Below are positions 1 to 7,529 of a DNA stretch of 10,246 nt, one piece after another (the first letter of the stretch is position 1; every line of letters starts with the position of its first letter). The DNA is taken from positions 1-10,246 of the forward strand of contig JAUWLI010000078.1 of NCBI GenBank assembly GCA_030613765.1, read 5' to 3'. Below the pieces are notes generated by a model. That model searched no databases and was not told the origin of the DNA. It was given only the letters and a program-made list of their open reading frames with translations. The stretch comes from Phycisphaerae bacterium (GTDB lineage: Bacteria > Planctomycetota > Phycisphaerae > Sedimentisphaerales > SG8-4). The position numbers were made by a program, and so were the translations under genes.

Positions 1-240
1 AGCACGTGGGAAAAAAGCAGAGAACTTACTAAAGACAGTCCCCGCAACCATACGTACGCCAGAGAGCCCGTAAACGCCCATCCTGATTTCTACGGGCTCT
101 GGGCTGACGGTCACGGCAGGAAGCCATCCGAATCAATTCTCTACTTCTGTGATAAAGAAGGAAATGTGCGAATCCTGCCTCGGGAAATGGCCGATGATTT
201 TGTGAAACCGAAATTATTAAACAATCAGTTAAACAGGTAA
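1..240 (+). CDS. BNR-repeat-containing (sialidase-fold) protein, C-terminal fragment
   Basis: This is the last 79 codons of a gene that begins left of the window, read in frame 1 and ending at TAA 238-240. The visible tail has the pattern NHTYAREPVNAHPDFYGLWA, then DGHGRKPSESILYFCD and a final LP-x-x-M segment. From memory, this matches the conserved end of the BNR_4 group of putative sialidase-like beta-propeller proteins common in Planctomycetota, Verrucomicrobiota and Bacteroidota. Those proteins are usually secreted and thought to act on, or bind, polysaccharides, but few are characterised. The signal peptide and most propeller blades lie outside the window, so substrate and localisation cannot be judged. 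The next gene starts 10 bases after this stop, so the two may be co-transcribed. The family call is fairly sure; function is open. Confidence 0.72.
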   Translation, partial: STWEKSRELTKDSPRNHTYAREPVNAHPDFYGLWADGHGRKPSESILYFCDKEGNVRILPREMADDFVKPKLLNNQLNR

Positions 241-250
241 ATTAAACACT

Positions 251-2287
251 GTGGAAACAAGGCAAATAGCAAATCAGAGCGTTAATATTCACAGGTACAA
301 CACGGTGATTGTGGGTTCCGGGGCCGCGGGTATGAACTGTGCGGTGCATCTTTATGAATTCATGGCACAAAAAGATGTTGAGAATGCGCAGGAAAGGATT
401 GCCGTGGTGACTGCGGGAATCGGCCGGGGCGCATCGCGGATGAGCGGCTCCGATAAGCAGACCTATTACAAAATGGGTACCAGCCCGGATGTGCCCGACA
501 GTGCCGAGGAGTTTGCGAAAAGTCTGACCGCCGCGGGCTGCTGCCACGGTGACTTATCGCTTGCTGAGGCAATCGGCTCGCTTCGCGAATTTTATCATCT
601 GGTGCAGGCAGGCGTTCCCTTCCCCCACGACCCAATTGGAAGTTACTGCGGTTACAAGACCGATCATGATCCTTACGAACGGGCAACTTCAGCCGGCCCA
701 AAGACCAGCAGGTTTATGAGCGAATGTTTAGAGAAACAGGTACGCAGGTATGGAATTCAAATAATAGACCAGCAGGAGGCTGCACATTTACTAACAATCG
801 GCGGCGGCAAATCAAAACAAATCGCAGCGGTTGTTACAATAGACAAATCCAAAATTGGAGAGGGCAATTTACCCATAAACGTTTTCTACTGTTCCAATCT
901 TGTTTTGGCTGCGGGCGGTCCAGGCGCGCTTTATAAAACCAGCGTTTACCCAAAAGGCCAAGTTGGCATCCACGGCCTTGCATTACAGGCCGGCCTGATT
1001 GGTGAAAACCTTACCGAATCACAGTTTGGACTTGCCAGTATAAAGTTTCGCTGGAATGTCTCGGGTACCTATATGCAGGCAATCCCGCGAATATTCAGCA
1101 CCGATGCCGATGGGAATGATGAAAGTGAGTTTTTGGCGGATTTCTTCCCGTCAATGAGCAAGATGGCAACGAATATTTTTCTTAAAGGGTATCAATGGCC
1201 TTTTGACCCGCAGCGTATTTCAGGCCACCAGTCCTCGCTGATTGATATTCTGGTTTTTAGAGAAAGGCAAAATGGCAGGCGGGTCTTTATGGATTTTTTG
1301 CACAATCCGGTCGGCAGCGATTCGATGAAGGAGTTCGACATTGACAACCTTGAGCCTGAAGCACAAGAGTATCTGAAAAAAACAGGCGCGCTTCAAGGCA
1401 CACCGATTGAGCGCTTGGCCGGCATGAATCCCCTTGCAATCGAAATTTACAGCGAAAACGGTATTGATTTATACTCGGAGCCACTTGAGATTGCGGTTTG
1501 CGCCCAGCACAACAACGGGGGTTTTGCCGTGGACAAATGGTGGCAGTCCAATATAGGGCGGATCTTTGTAATCGGCGAGATGGCCGGGACACACGGCGTC
1601 AAGCGGCCGGGTGGCTCGGCCCTGAACGCCGGTCAGACAGGCGGACTGCGAGCGGCTGAATACATTGCAAACGTTTATGGCCCCGACGCACCTGATTATT
1701 CTGACAACCAAGCCGAGATTGACCGGCAGTTAACTCAGCTTGTTGTCAAACTCGAAGGCTACAAAAGCTCATCCGGTTTAGTGCCGGAAGAAGTAATCGA
1801 GAAGATTCAAAGCCGTGTGACGGCATCAGCGGGCCATATAAGAGAGTTGGAAGACGGCCGCAGAGCTTTAGCGGAAGCGATCCAGCTTTATAAAGATATA
1901 CAGCAGCAGGGATTCAAATTAAAAAATGCTAAAGGGGTGATAACGGCAATCCAGGCCGAACATCTTGCTTTAACCAGCGCAGCTTTCCTTAAGGCGATTG
2001 TTGAATTACTCCAACTCGGCAGTGGGTCGCGGGGTTCGCACCTTGTCGTTGCCGATGACGGGACCGAAATTCATCCCGAGATTGCCAACAAAACGACCGG
2101 CCAAACTTTGAAGTTCAAACCTGAGCAAGAGCAGTTGCGAAATTCGATATTGCAGATTGAATACGACCCGGACGAAGCCGACTTGTTCCGATGCAACACT
2201 ATAGAACCGAGGCCGGTGCCGACCCTGGGCAAGGCGTTCGAGTTAGCGTGGCAGGATTACAGGGAAGGAAAAATCTATGGCTCCTGA
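251..2287 (+). CDS. FAD-dependent oxidoreductase, fumarate reductase / L-aspartate oxidase superfamily
   Basis: Predicted soluble flavoprotein of 678 aa with no signal peptide or membrane segment, so probably cytoplasmic. The N-terminal dinucleotide-binding motif GSGAAG is at residues 22-27. AAGGPGALY (220-228) resembles the second conserved glycine stretch of the family. QHNNGGFAVD (419-428), then GEMAGTHG (442-449) and KRPGGSALNAGQTGG (451-465), match the family's FAD/active-site region. By position H420 and R452 would correspond to the catalytic His and substrate-binding Arg of fumarate reductases; this is my alignment by eye. The segment after about residue 485 fits the helical C-terminal domain of SdhA/FrdA/NadB proteins. 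No Fe-S or cytochrome partner subunit is adjacent, so a membrane fumarate reductase complex is not supported, and I would not call it nadB or frdA. The GTG start is chosen because it precedes the FAD motif by about 20 residues; only a weak, distant AGG lies upstream. Confidence 0.85.
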   Translation: METRQIANQSVNIHRYNTVIVGSGAAGMNCAVHLYEFMAQKDVENAQERIAVVTAGIGRGASRMSGSDKQTYYKMGTSPDVPDSAEEFAKSLTAAGCCHGDLSLAEAIGSLREFYHLVQAGVPFPHDPIGSYCGYKTDHDPYERATSAGPKTSRFMSECLEKQVRRYGIQIIDQQEAAHLLTIGGGKSKQIAAVVTIDKSKIGEGNLPINVFYCSNLVLAAGGPGALYKTSVYPKGQVGIHGLALQAGLIGENLTESQFGLASIKFRWNVSGTYMQAIPRIFSTDADGNDESEFLADFFPSMSKMATNIFLKGYQWPFDPQRISGHQSSLIDILVFRERQNGRRVFMDFLHNPVGSDSMKEFDIDNLEPEAQEYLKKTGALQGTPIERLAGMNPLAIEIYSENGIDLYSEPLEIAVCAQHNNGGFAVDKWWQSNIGRIFVIGEMAGTHGVKRPGGSALNAGQTGGLRAAEYIANVYGPDAPDYSDNQAEIDRQLTQLVVKLEGYKSSSGLVPEEVIEKIQSRVTASAGHIRELEDGRRALAEAIQLYKDIQQQGFKLKNAKGVITAIQAEHLALTSAAFLKAIVELLQLGSGSRGSHLVVADDGTEIHPEIANKTTGQTLKFKPEQEQLRNSILQIEYDPDEADLFRCNTIEPRPVPTLGKAFELAWQDYREGKIYGS

Positions 2288-2289
2288 CA

Positions 2290-2316
2290 ATGGATAGTCG
2301 ATAGCACATAGCAGAC
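2290..2316. repeat. Degenerate 7-nt tandem repeat in intergenic gap (GATAGnn)
   Basis: The 29-base gap after the flavoprotein gene is almost entirely an imperfect heptamer array: GATAGTC, GATAGCA, CATAGCA, then GAC running into the next start codon. It is preceded by ATG at 2290-2292, giving ATGGATAG. The 9-mer GATAGCACA (2300-2308) and the 8-mer ATGGATAG (2290-2297) both reappear as reverse complements at 7504-7515, in front of the other GT-C gene. This looks like a short dispersed intergenic repeat rather than a promoter. No ribosome binding site is visible in it. Confidence 0.45.
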
Positions 2317-4173
2317 ATGCGAGAACATAATATGGGTACTTCTTTCAATATTGCAACTTCAAACAAAACGGAAGTGGGTGGTATTCAACATAAGCGAAAA
2401 GCCGCTTTCATTCTACTTGCCTTTCTTCTCGTGGGGGCCCACTTTATTTTTCTTGCGGTCCATTTTGAGCCGGCCATTTCAACACCAGATGCCCATAGCT
2501 ATTTTGTGCAGGCTAAGCTACTTGCTAAAGAAGGGAAAACGTACGTTGAGCCGGAATCGGTTTTGCAGTACCTTGGGCCTCACTGGCGGCATGCAGAAGA
2601 AAACCGTTATTTCTGCACTCATGCGCCGGGGCTTTCCGTGATAAAGGCGCCTTTTTACGCGGTTTTGGGTCCCAAGGCCACGCTATGGATTAATCCTGTA
2701 TTGGCGAGTCTGTCGCTGTTGGGATTGTTTTTACTGTGCCGGTTGTGGGTTGGTGAAGGCTGGGGGCTATTGGCGGTGGCGCTGATGGCGGTTAATCCTT
2801 TCGCAAACGAACATGCTCTTTTCGGAGATTCTCACTCGGCGACGTGTTTTCTTTTTGTTTGGGGATTATATTTTGTGACCGAGTGGATGAGAAGTCGATC
2901 GGCCTGGTGGGCGTTTGCTGCAGGTATTTTTCTCGGCATGATACCGAGTGTGAGGTACGCTGAGGTTTTGCTTTTGCCTGGCGTTGGATTTTTCGTTTTG
3001 TTCAATCTTCGTAGCGATAGAGCATCGTTGCGTTCATTGGCGCTGGGGATAATCGGTGCTGCTATTCCGATTGGTCTTTCGTGTTTCCGGAATCAACTCG
3101 CTTTCGGTGCATTTTGGCGAACAGGTTATGGCTTGATGCACGATGAGAGTAGTTTTTTTGGCTGGCAGTATTTTGCGAGGTACTCGTTCGAATACTTGCA
3201 GAAACTGATGAGCGAAGGATGCGGTGTAGTATTCGGGCTGGGAGTTGTTGGTATCGGTGCAATGTGCGCTCGTCGTGGAACGTGGAAGCGCGGTGTGCTC
3301 TTTGCTCTGCTCATACTGCCGGTGAGTGTTTTGTACATGTCATTTTTCTGGGGTCCTGATGGACAATCGATGCGGTACTTTCTACCGACTTTCTACATTT
3401 ACACGATTGCAAGTGTGTGGCTGTTGTGCGTGCTTGCGAAGGAACACATCCGGTCGGCGCACGTTGCTTGTCTTTTGGTTCTGGGAGTGAATATCTGGTG
3501 GGGTCTTCCACAATCTGTGCGGAAGATGCATGGGCTGAAGGAAAGAAATGGGGTTCTTGCTCATGTGACGGGCGAGCTTGAGGAGAGCGTTGAGCCGGGC
3601 AGCATTGTAATAGCCAGCGAAGGGATTAGTCAGCATCTTGACTTCATTGGTTATTGGCGGCTGCTGGACGCATCGGTTCTGAGGAGTACTCACTTGGCAC
3701 CGCGAAGTATGTTCCGTCCGGATATAGAAGGGGCAATGCCACCAACGAGAACGGTCAGGAATGTCGAAGCGCAGCTCAAATATGCAGGTTTTGCAGATAG
3801 GGAACGGTTCGAGGCGTTTTGCGATGATGTTTGGACGTGGGCGGGAGAAGAACGCACGGTGTACTTGCTTGGCCGTGAGGAACAAATTAGGGACTATGAA
3901 GAGCAGTTATCGGAACGTGACAGATTAACCACAATTAAGAAAATTAAACTTCCCGGCGGAAGGCGGAATGAGGTACAGGAAAGTATAGGCTTGGAGCCAG
4001 CGATGCGCCCGCCAGAGGGAGACACAGGGCCAGATAGGCCAATGGGGCCACGTGGGGGGATGGGAGGGACGATGCCTGGGCCACCTGATCCAATGGGGCC
4101 CAATCGAATTTTTGATTTTGTCATAAATGCAGAACCACTATTGCTTGTCGAGTGGACGCGGGAGTCTCAATAA
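2317..4173 (+). CDS. GT-C fold membrane glycosyltransferase (ArnT/PMT-like) with Gly/Pro/Met-rich tail
   Basis: Polytopic membrane protein of 618 aa. A short cytoplasmic N-terminus is followed by about ten hydrophobic segments, roughly at residues 28-50, 122-145, 147-162, 172-190, 197-228, 239-258, 302-316, 327-346, 353-375 and 380-395. A soluble C-terminal part starts at about 400. The acidic residue in the first outer loop, in STPDAHSYF (55-63, D58), sits where GT-C enzymes carry their catalytic Asp; MRYFLP (352-357) also recalls the family. Known relatives transfer a sugar from polyprenyl phosphate to lipid A, protein or glycan, but the acceptor here is unknown. Residues about 562-596 are rich in Gly, Pro and Met with two PMGP motifs, which is unusual for the family. 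Neither ATG 2317 nor the in-frame ATG 2332 has a good ribosome binding site; GAGA 7 nt before 2332 makes the shorter form a real alternative. The stop overlaps the next start by one base. Confidence 0.78.
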   Translation: MREHNMGTSFNIATSNKTEVGGIQHKRKAAFILLAFLLVGAHFIFLAVHFEPAISTPDAHSYFVQAKLLAKEGKTYVEPESVLQYLGPHWRHAEENRYFCTHAPGLSVIKAPFYAVLGPKATLWINPVLASLSLLGLFLLCRLWVGEGWGLLAVALMAVNPFANEHALFGDSHSATCFLFVWGLYFVTEWMRSRSAWWAFAAGIFLGMIPSVRYAEVLLLPGVGFFVLFNLRSDRASLRSLALGIIGAAIPIGLSCFRNQLAFGAFWRTGYGLMHDESSFFGWQYFARYSFEYLQKLMSEGCGVVFGLGVVGIGAMCARRGTWKRGVLFALLILPVSVLYMSFFWGPDGQSMRYFLPTFYIYTIASVWLLCVLAKEHIRSAHVACLLVLGVNIWWGLPQSVRKMHGLKERNGVLAHVTGELEESVEPGSIVIASEGISQHLDFIGYWRLLDASVLRSTHLAPRSMFRPDIEGAMPPTRTVRNVEAQLKYAGFADRERFEAFCDDVWTWAGEERTVYLLGREEQIRDYEEQLSERDRLTTIKKIKLPGGRRNEVQESIGLEPAMRPPEGDTGPDRPMGPRGGMGGTMPGPPDPMGPNRIFDFVINAEPLLLVEWTRESQ

Positions 4174-4175
4174 TG
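4160..4175 (+). promoter_or_regulatory. Ribosome binding site and TAATG start/stop overlap for mtnA
   Basis: GGGAG (4160-4164) is followed by an 8-nt spacer and ATG 4173-4175. The A of this ATG is the last base of the upstream TAA stop (4171-4173). This arrangement fixes the mtnA start and suggests translational coupling by re-initiation. Confidence 0.75.
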
Positions 4176-5237
4176 TATTTTCAAACACTTAAATGGGTTG
4201 GCGATGTTGACGGCTTTTTGGAGCTTATAGACCAGCGACGGCTTCCGGGTGAATTTGTTAAACTGCAATGCCGGGATACCGAGCAGCTCTACGAAGCAAT
4301 AAAAACGCTTGCCGTGCGCGGCGCTCCGGCGATAGGTGTTTCGGCTGCTTACGGGCCAGTTCTGAGTATGCAGCAGTTGACTGAGACAGATGATTTGGAA
4401 CGGGGACTTGAGGCCTTAGCAAAGTCTTGCGAGTACTTAGCGTCATCGCGTCCGACAGCCGTAAATCTTTTTTGGGCGCTGGAGAGGGTGAGGCAAAGCG
4501 CTGGGGAATGTGTTGCAGGTAATCCGGAGGCAAAGTTGCGGGCACTGCGAGAGGCTGTCTTGACCGAGGCGAACGCCATCTATCAGGAAGATGTGGAGAT
4601 GTGCCAGCGGATTGGAGAAAACGGAGAGAAGTTTATCACGGACGGCAGTGGAATCCTGACGCACTGCAACGCCGGGGCGCTTGCGACCGCGGGACAGGGG
4701 ACGGCTTTGTCGCTTATGTTCGAGGCGCATAAAAAAGGCAGGAAATTCAAGGTTTATGCAGACGAGACCCGGCCTTTGCTGCAGGGAGCCCGGTTGACGG
4801 CGTGGGAGTTGAAACAGGCGGGCATCGATGTAGTTGTTATTTGCGACAATATGGCAGGGTGGCTGATGAAACAGGGACATATCAGCACGGTGATAACCGG
4901 CGCCGACCGAATCGCTGCAAACGGTGACACAGCAAACAAGATTGGCACCTACAGCGTGAGCATACTTGCCAAAGAACACGGCATACCGTTTTATATCGCG
5001 GCACCATCGAGCACTTTTGACCTGAGCATTCAAAGCGGCGAAGAAATACCTATCGAGCAAAGAGCCGCTGAAGAGGTAACAACACTTGGAAAAACGCAAA
5101 TTGCTCCTGTCGGCGTAAACGTGTATAATCCTGCTTTTGATGTTACGGATGCGTCGAAAATAACGGCTATTATCACTGAAAAGGGTATAATTGAAAAACC
5201 CGATACCGAAAGCATCTCCAAACATTTGAGGTCTTGA
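4173..5237 (+). CDS. mtnA: S-methyl-5-thioribose-1-phosphate isomerase
   Basis: Isomerises 5-methylthioribose-1-phosphate to 5-methylthioribulose-1-phosphate, a cytoplasmic step of methionine salvage from methylthioadenosine. The 354-aa protein has the usual family length of about 350. Visible hallmarks are RGAPAIG (49-55), RPTAVNLFWALERV (93-106), THCNAGALATAGQGTAL (163-179) with the catalytic Cys at 165, DETRPLLQGARLTAWEL (197-213) and TGADRIAANGD (242-252) with the catalytic Asp at 245. C165 and D245 correspond to C160 and D240 of the Bacillus enzyme. I prefer ATG 4173 over the in-frame GTG at 4152: GGAG (4161-4164) lies 8 nt upstream of the ATG, and the protein then begins like its homologues. 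The TAATG junction makes translation probably coupled to the preceding glycosyltransferase. No other methionine-salvage gene is in the window. The alternative, a paralogous ribose-1,5-bisphosphate isomerase or eIF2B-like protein, is less likely given the motif set. Confidence 0.95.
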   Translation: MYFQTLKWVGDVDGFLELIDQRRLPGEFVKLQCRDTEQLYEAIKTLAVRGAPAIGVSAAYGPVLSMQQLTETDDLERGLEALAKSCEYLASSRPTAVNLFWALERVRQSAGECVAGNPEAKLRALREAVLTEANAIYQEDVEMCQRIGENGEKFITDGSGILTHCNAGALATAGQGTALSLMFEAHKKGRKFKVYADETRPLLQGARLTAWELKQAGIDVVVICDNMAGWLMKQGHISTVITGADRIAANGDTANKIGTYSVSILAKEHGIPFYIAAPSSTFDLSIQSGEEIPIEQRAAEEVTTLGKTQIAPVGVNVYNPAFDVTDASKITAIITEKGIIEKPDTESISKHLRS

Positions 5238-5241
5238 GTTT

Positions 5242-6702
5242 ATGGATGAAGCAACGAGTAAAACTTCTCAACCGCCGCAAACGGATGTCACCAGGGGAGC
5301 GGACGAGACCCCAAACGAAAAGCGACTATTGCGCTGGCGAAAACATAATGCGTACTATTATAAGTGGCTGAACAGGATTTATAAATTCATAGTTCGCCCA
5401 AACAGCAGGGTCCTGCACGTCGGCTGTGAATGCGGAGACCTTCTTGCTGCGGTTGAGCCTTCCTACGGTGTCGGGGTCGATGCGGACCCGGAAGCCATCG
5501 AGTCGGCCAAAAAACGATTTCCACATCTGAAATTCCATACGGTGGACCCGCATGAATTGAATCTCGATGAGAAATTCGATTACGTTCTCATCTGTAATTC
5601 GCTCGGCCGATGGCACGATATTCAGCAGGTCCTGGAGTGCGTGCATCCTTTAACTACAGAAAGCACACGGATAGTAATAACCTATTACAATTATCTCTGG
5701 GAATGGATTTTACGGCTGGGCTCGCTTTTGAGGATTCGCCGGCCCCTTGCCTACCAGAACTGGCTTCCGCCGCAAGACATTGCAAACCTGCTCACGCTGA
5801 CCAACTTCGAGGTGATTCGAACGGATTCTTTCCTGCTGATGCCGAAGCGCATACCGCCGTTGACGATACTGTGTAATTATTTTCTTTCTTTGATACCGGG
5901 AATTCGATTTTTTAACTTAGTCAATCTTCAGGTAGCCCGTCCTGTACCCAAAGCCCGGCAAGATGAGGATTTGTCCGTATCCGTAATAGTGCCCTGCAGA
6001 AACGAGCGTGGTAATATTGAAGACGTTGTAACACGGGTGCCCAAAATGGGCAGGGAAACAGAAATAATCTTCGTCGACGGCAACAGCACTGACGGCACGC
6101 CCGACGAGATAGAACGCCACATCAAGGAACATCCGGAGCGCAAAATTCGCCTGATCCCCCAGGGAGACGGAGTGGGTAAAGGGGACGCCGTCAGGAAAGG
6201 ATTTGCCGCTTCAACAGCGGATGTTCTGGTTATCCAGGATGCGGACTTGACAGCCCCTCCGGAAGATTTGCCGAAATTCTTCAGGGCGCTGCGCGACGGC
6301 AAAGGCGAATTCATTAACGGCTCGCGGCTTGTCTATCCAATGGAAAAACAGGCAATGCGCTTTATAAACCATCTTGGAAACAAGTTTTTCGGCTCGTTGT
6401 TTAGCTGGCTGCTGGGCCAAAGATTCAGAGACACGCTTTGCGGCACGAAAATGATACTCAGGAAAGACTACGAGCTGATAGCGGCCCACCGTTCTTATTT
6501 CGGGGATTTTGACCCCTTTGGAGATTTTGACCTTATCTTCGGAGCGGTAAAGCAAAACTTCAAGGTCGTCGAAGTGCCGGTGACATACCGGGCAAGAACT
6601 TACGGAACGACAAATATCAGCCGCTTCAGACACGGCTGGCTGCTGCTCAAGATGAGCTGGATAGCGTTTAAGAAAATTAAATGGCTCGGAAAGGCACGTT
6701 AA
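5242..6702 (+). CDS. Bifunctional class I methyltransferase / GT2 glycosyltransferase (DPM1-like)
   Basis: Two-domain protein of 486 aa. Residues about 35-235 form a class I SAM methyltransferase-like domain: loop I is HVGCECGD (59-66), the acidic residue after strand 2 is in GVDAD (78-82), and YYNYLWEW-type and NWLPPQDIANLL segments follow. Residues about 245-480 form a GT2 domain: VSVIVPCRNERGN (246-258), VDGNSTDGT (278-286), the metal/nucleotide-sugar DxD in QDADLTAPPEDL (332-343) and NGSR (359-362). DPM1-type GT2 enzymes transfer a hexose from a nucleotide sugar to polyprenyl phosphate at the inner face of the membrane. To my knowledge this fusion is a recurring bacterial architecture, so the join is not a frameshift artefact. 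The middle glycine of the GxGxG loop is Glu (E63), so methyl transfer is uncertain. GAGG (5228-5231) stands 10 nt before the start, four bases after mtnA. It is a likely donor-maker for the two GT-C proteins. Confidence 0.87.
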   Translation: MDEATSKTSQPPQTDVTRGADETPNEKRLLRWRKHNAYYYKWLNRIYKFIVRPNSRVLHVGCECGDLLAAVEPSYGVGVDADPEAIESAKKRFPHLKFHTVDPHELNLDEKFDYVLICNSLGRWHDIQQVLECVHPLTTESTRIVITYYNYLWEWILRLGSLLRIRRPLAYQNWLPPQDIANLLTLTNFEVIRTDSFLLMPKRIPPLTILCNYFLSLIPGIRFFNLVNLQVARPVPKARQDEDLSVSVIVPCRNERGNIEDVVTRVPKMGRETEIIFVDGNSTDGTPDEIERHIKEHPERKIRLIPQGDGVGKGDAVRKGFAASTADVLVIQDADLTAPPEDLPKFFRALRDGKGEFINGSRLVYPMEKQAMRFINHLGNKFFGSLFSWLLGQRFRDTLCGTKMILRKDYELIAAHRSYFGDFDPFGDFDLIFGAVKQNFKVVEVPVTYRARTYGTTNISRFRHGWLLLKMSWIAFKKIKWLGKAR

Positions 6703-6708
6703 ATAACC

Positions 6709-7491
6709 ATGAGCGTGATTGAATGGCTCAAGCTGCCGGAGACAAGGTGTATTAAAGACCTCGACGACCCCGCCACCACCCTGCTGCACGCCGAGATTGT
6801 ACAGAAAAAGCAGTTTCTGAAAAAACTATATATTGATTTTTATAAAGAATTTGGAAAGGGGACACCCGAACCTGAAAAGAAAGTGCTCGTTGAGCTTGGC
6901 AGCGGTGGAGGTTTTATTAAAGAGGTAATCGAAGGCGTGATTACATCCGACATTCTCGAACTGCCGAATGTCGACAGGGTCTTCTCGGCCCTTGACATGC
7001 CCTTCGAAGACAGCAGTGTTGACGCCTTCTTTATGTTCGACGTCCTCCATCACATTGCCGAGCCAGGGGGCTTCTTCAAGGAGGCCATACGGTGTCTTAA
7101 GCCCGCCGGCAAAATCGTTATGATTGAACCGGCCAACACATTGTGGGCGAGGTTCATCTATAAGAACTTTCATCACGAGCTTTTTGACCCGCAGGCACAG
7201 TGGGGCTTGGAAAAATCCGGGCCTGTCTCGCATGGAAACGGCGCGATGCCGTGGATAATTTTTTCGCGCGACCGCGGGATTTTCGAAAAGGAGTTTCCGG
7301 AACTGCGAATTGTAAGAATGCGCAATCACACACCCCTGCGATATTTGCTTAGCGGCGGTCTGACGCTGCGTCAAATGGCGCCATCGTTTACGTATCCACT
7401 TATTAAAGGTGTAGAATTTTTACTGTCGGCAATAAATAATCTGGTGGGAATGTTTCAAACAATAGAGCTGGAGAAAACAGGAGCCGAGTAA
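6709..7491 (+). CDS. Class I SAM-dependent methyltransferase
   Basis: Predicted soluble 260-aa methyltransferase. Loop I is VELGSGGGFI (61-70), with the full glycine-rich SAM-binding pattern. SDILELPNVD (80-89) and ALDMPFEDSSVDAFFMFDVL (94-113) then match the strand 2 to strand 4 region of Methyltransf_11-type enzymes. HHIAEPGGFFKEAIRCLKPAGKIVMIEP (114-141) is the classic strand 4/5 segment. The C-terminal third (about 142-260) has aromatic-rich stretches and a conserved-looking HGNGAMPWIIF motif (175-185), which may shape the acceptor site. It begins 6 bases after the stop of the methyltransferase-glycosyltransferase fusion; there is no ribosome binding site at normal spacing, so coupled translation is likely. 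The neighbours suggest a sugar, lipid or polyprenol-linked substrate, but nothing in the sequence proves which. Confidence 0.85.
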   Translation: MSVIEWLKLPETRCIKDLDDPATTLLHAEIVQKKQFLKKLYIDFYKEFGKGTPEPEKKVLVELGSGGGFIKEVIEGVITSDILELPNVDRVFSALDMPFEDSSVDAFFMFDVLHHIAEPGGFFKEAIRCLKPAGKIVMIEPANTLWARFIYKNFHHELFDPQAQWGLEKSGPVSHGNGAMPWIIFSRDRGIFEKEFPELRIVRMRNHTPLRYLLSGGLTLRQMAPSFTYPLIKGVEFLLSAINNLVGMFQTIELEKTGAE

Positions 7492-7503
7492 AATTACCGA
7501 TAC

Positions 7504-7515
7504 TGTGCTATCCAT
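7504..7515. repeat. Inverted copy of the short intergenic repeat
   Basis: TGTGCTATCCAT lies in the 35-base gap before the second GT-C gene. Its reverse complement, ATGGATAGCACA, matches the two halves of 2290-2308 with seven bases (one heptamer unit) removed. It may be a second, shorter copy of the same element in opposite orientation. Confidence 0.4.
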
Positions 7516-7529
7516 AAGGTATTGCGATG
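7516..7529 (+). promoter_or_regulatory. Ribosome binding site deciding the start of the second GT-C gene
   Basis: AAGG at 7516-7519 stands 7 nt before ATG 7527. The next in-frame ATG codons (M7, M20) lack equally good sites, which supports the longest form with its basic N-terminus. Confidence 0.6.

Noticed and set aside
3382..3885. 167-codon minus-strand open frame opposite the first GT-C gene
   Set aside because: No domain or ribosome binding site, and it lies fully inside a membrane-protein gene with consistent topology.
2317..4173. Possible recent horizontal transfer of the first GT-C gene, from its G+T-rich coding strand
   Set aside because: The bias fits a membrane protein rich in Leu, Val, Phe and Trp codons; without codon statistics for the genome it is not evidence of transfer.
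4443..5225. 260-codon open frame on the minus strand opposite mtnA
   Set aside because: The plus strand carries all MtnA motifs including both catalytic residues; the antisense translation shows no recognisable domain.
6211..6789. 192-codon minus-strand open frame across the GT2 domain end and the next methyltransferase start
   Set aside because: Both plus-strand genes have clear motifs, and the antisense product spans two unrelated genes with no domain or ribosome binding site.
6826..7374. 182-codon minus-strand open frame opposite the 260-aa methyltransferase
   Set aside because: Shadow of a gene with complete methyltransferase motifs.
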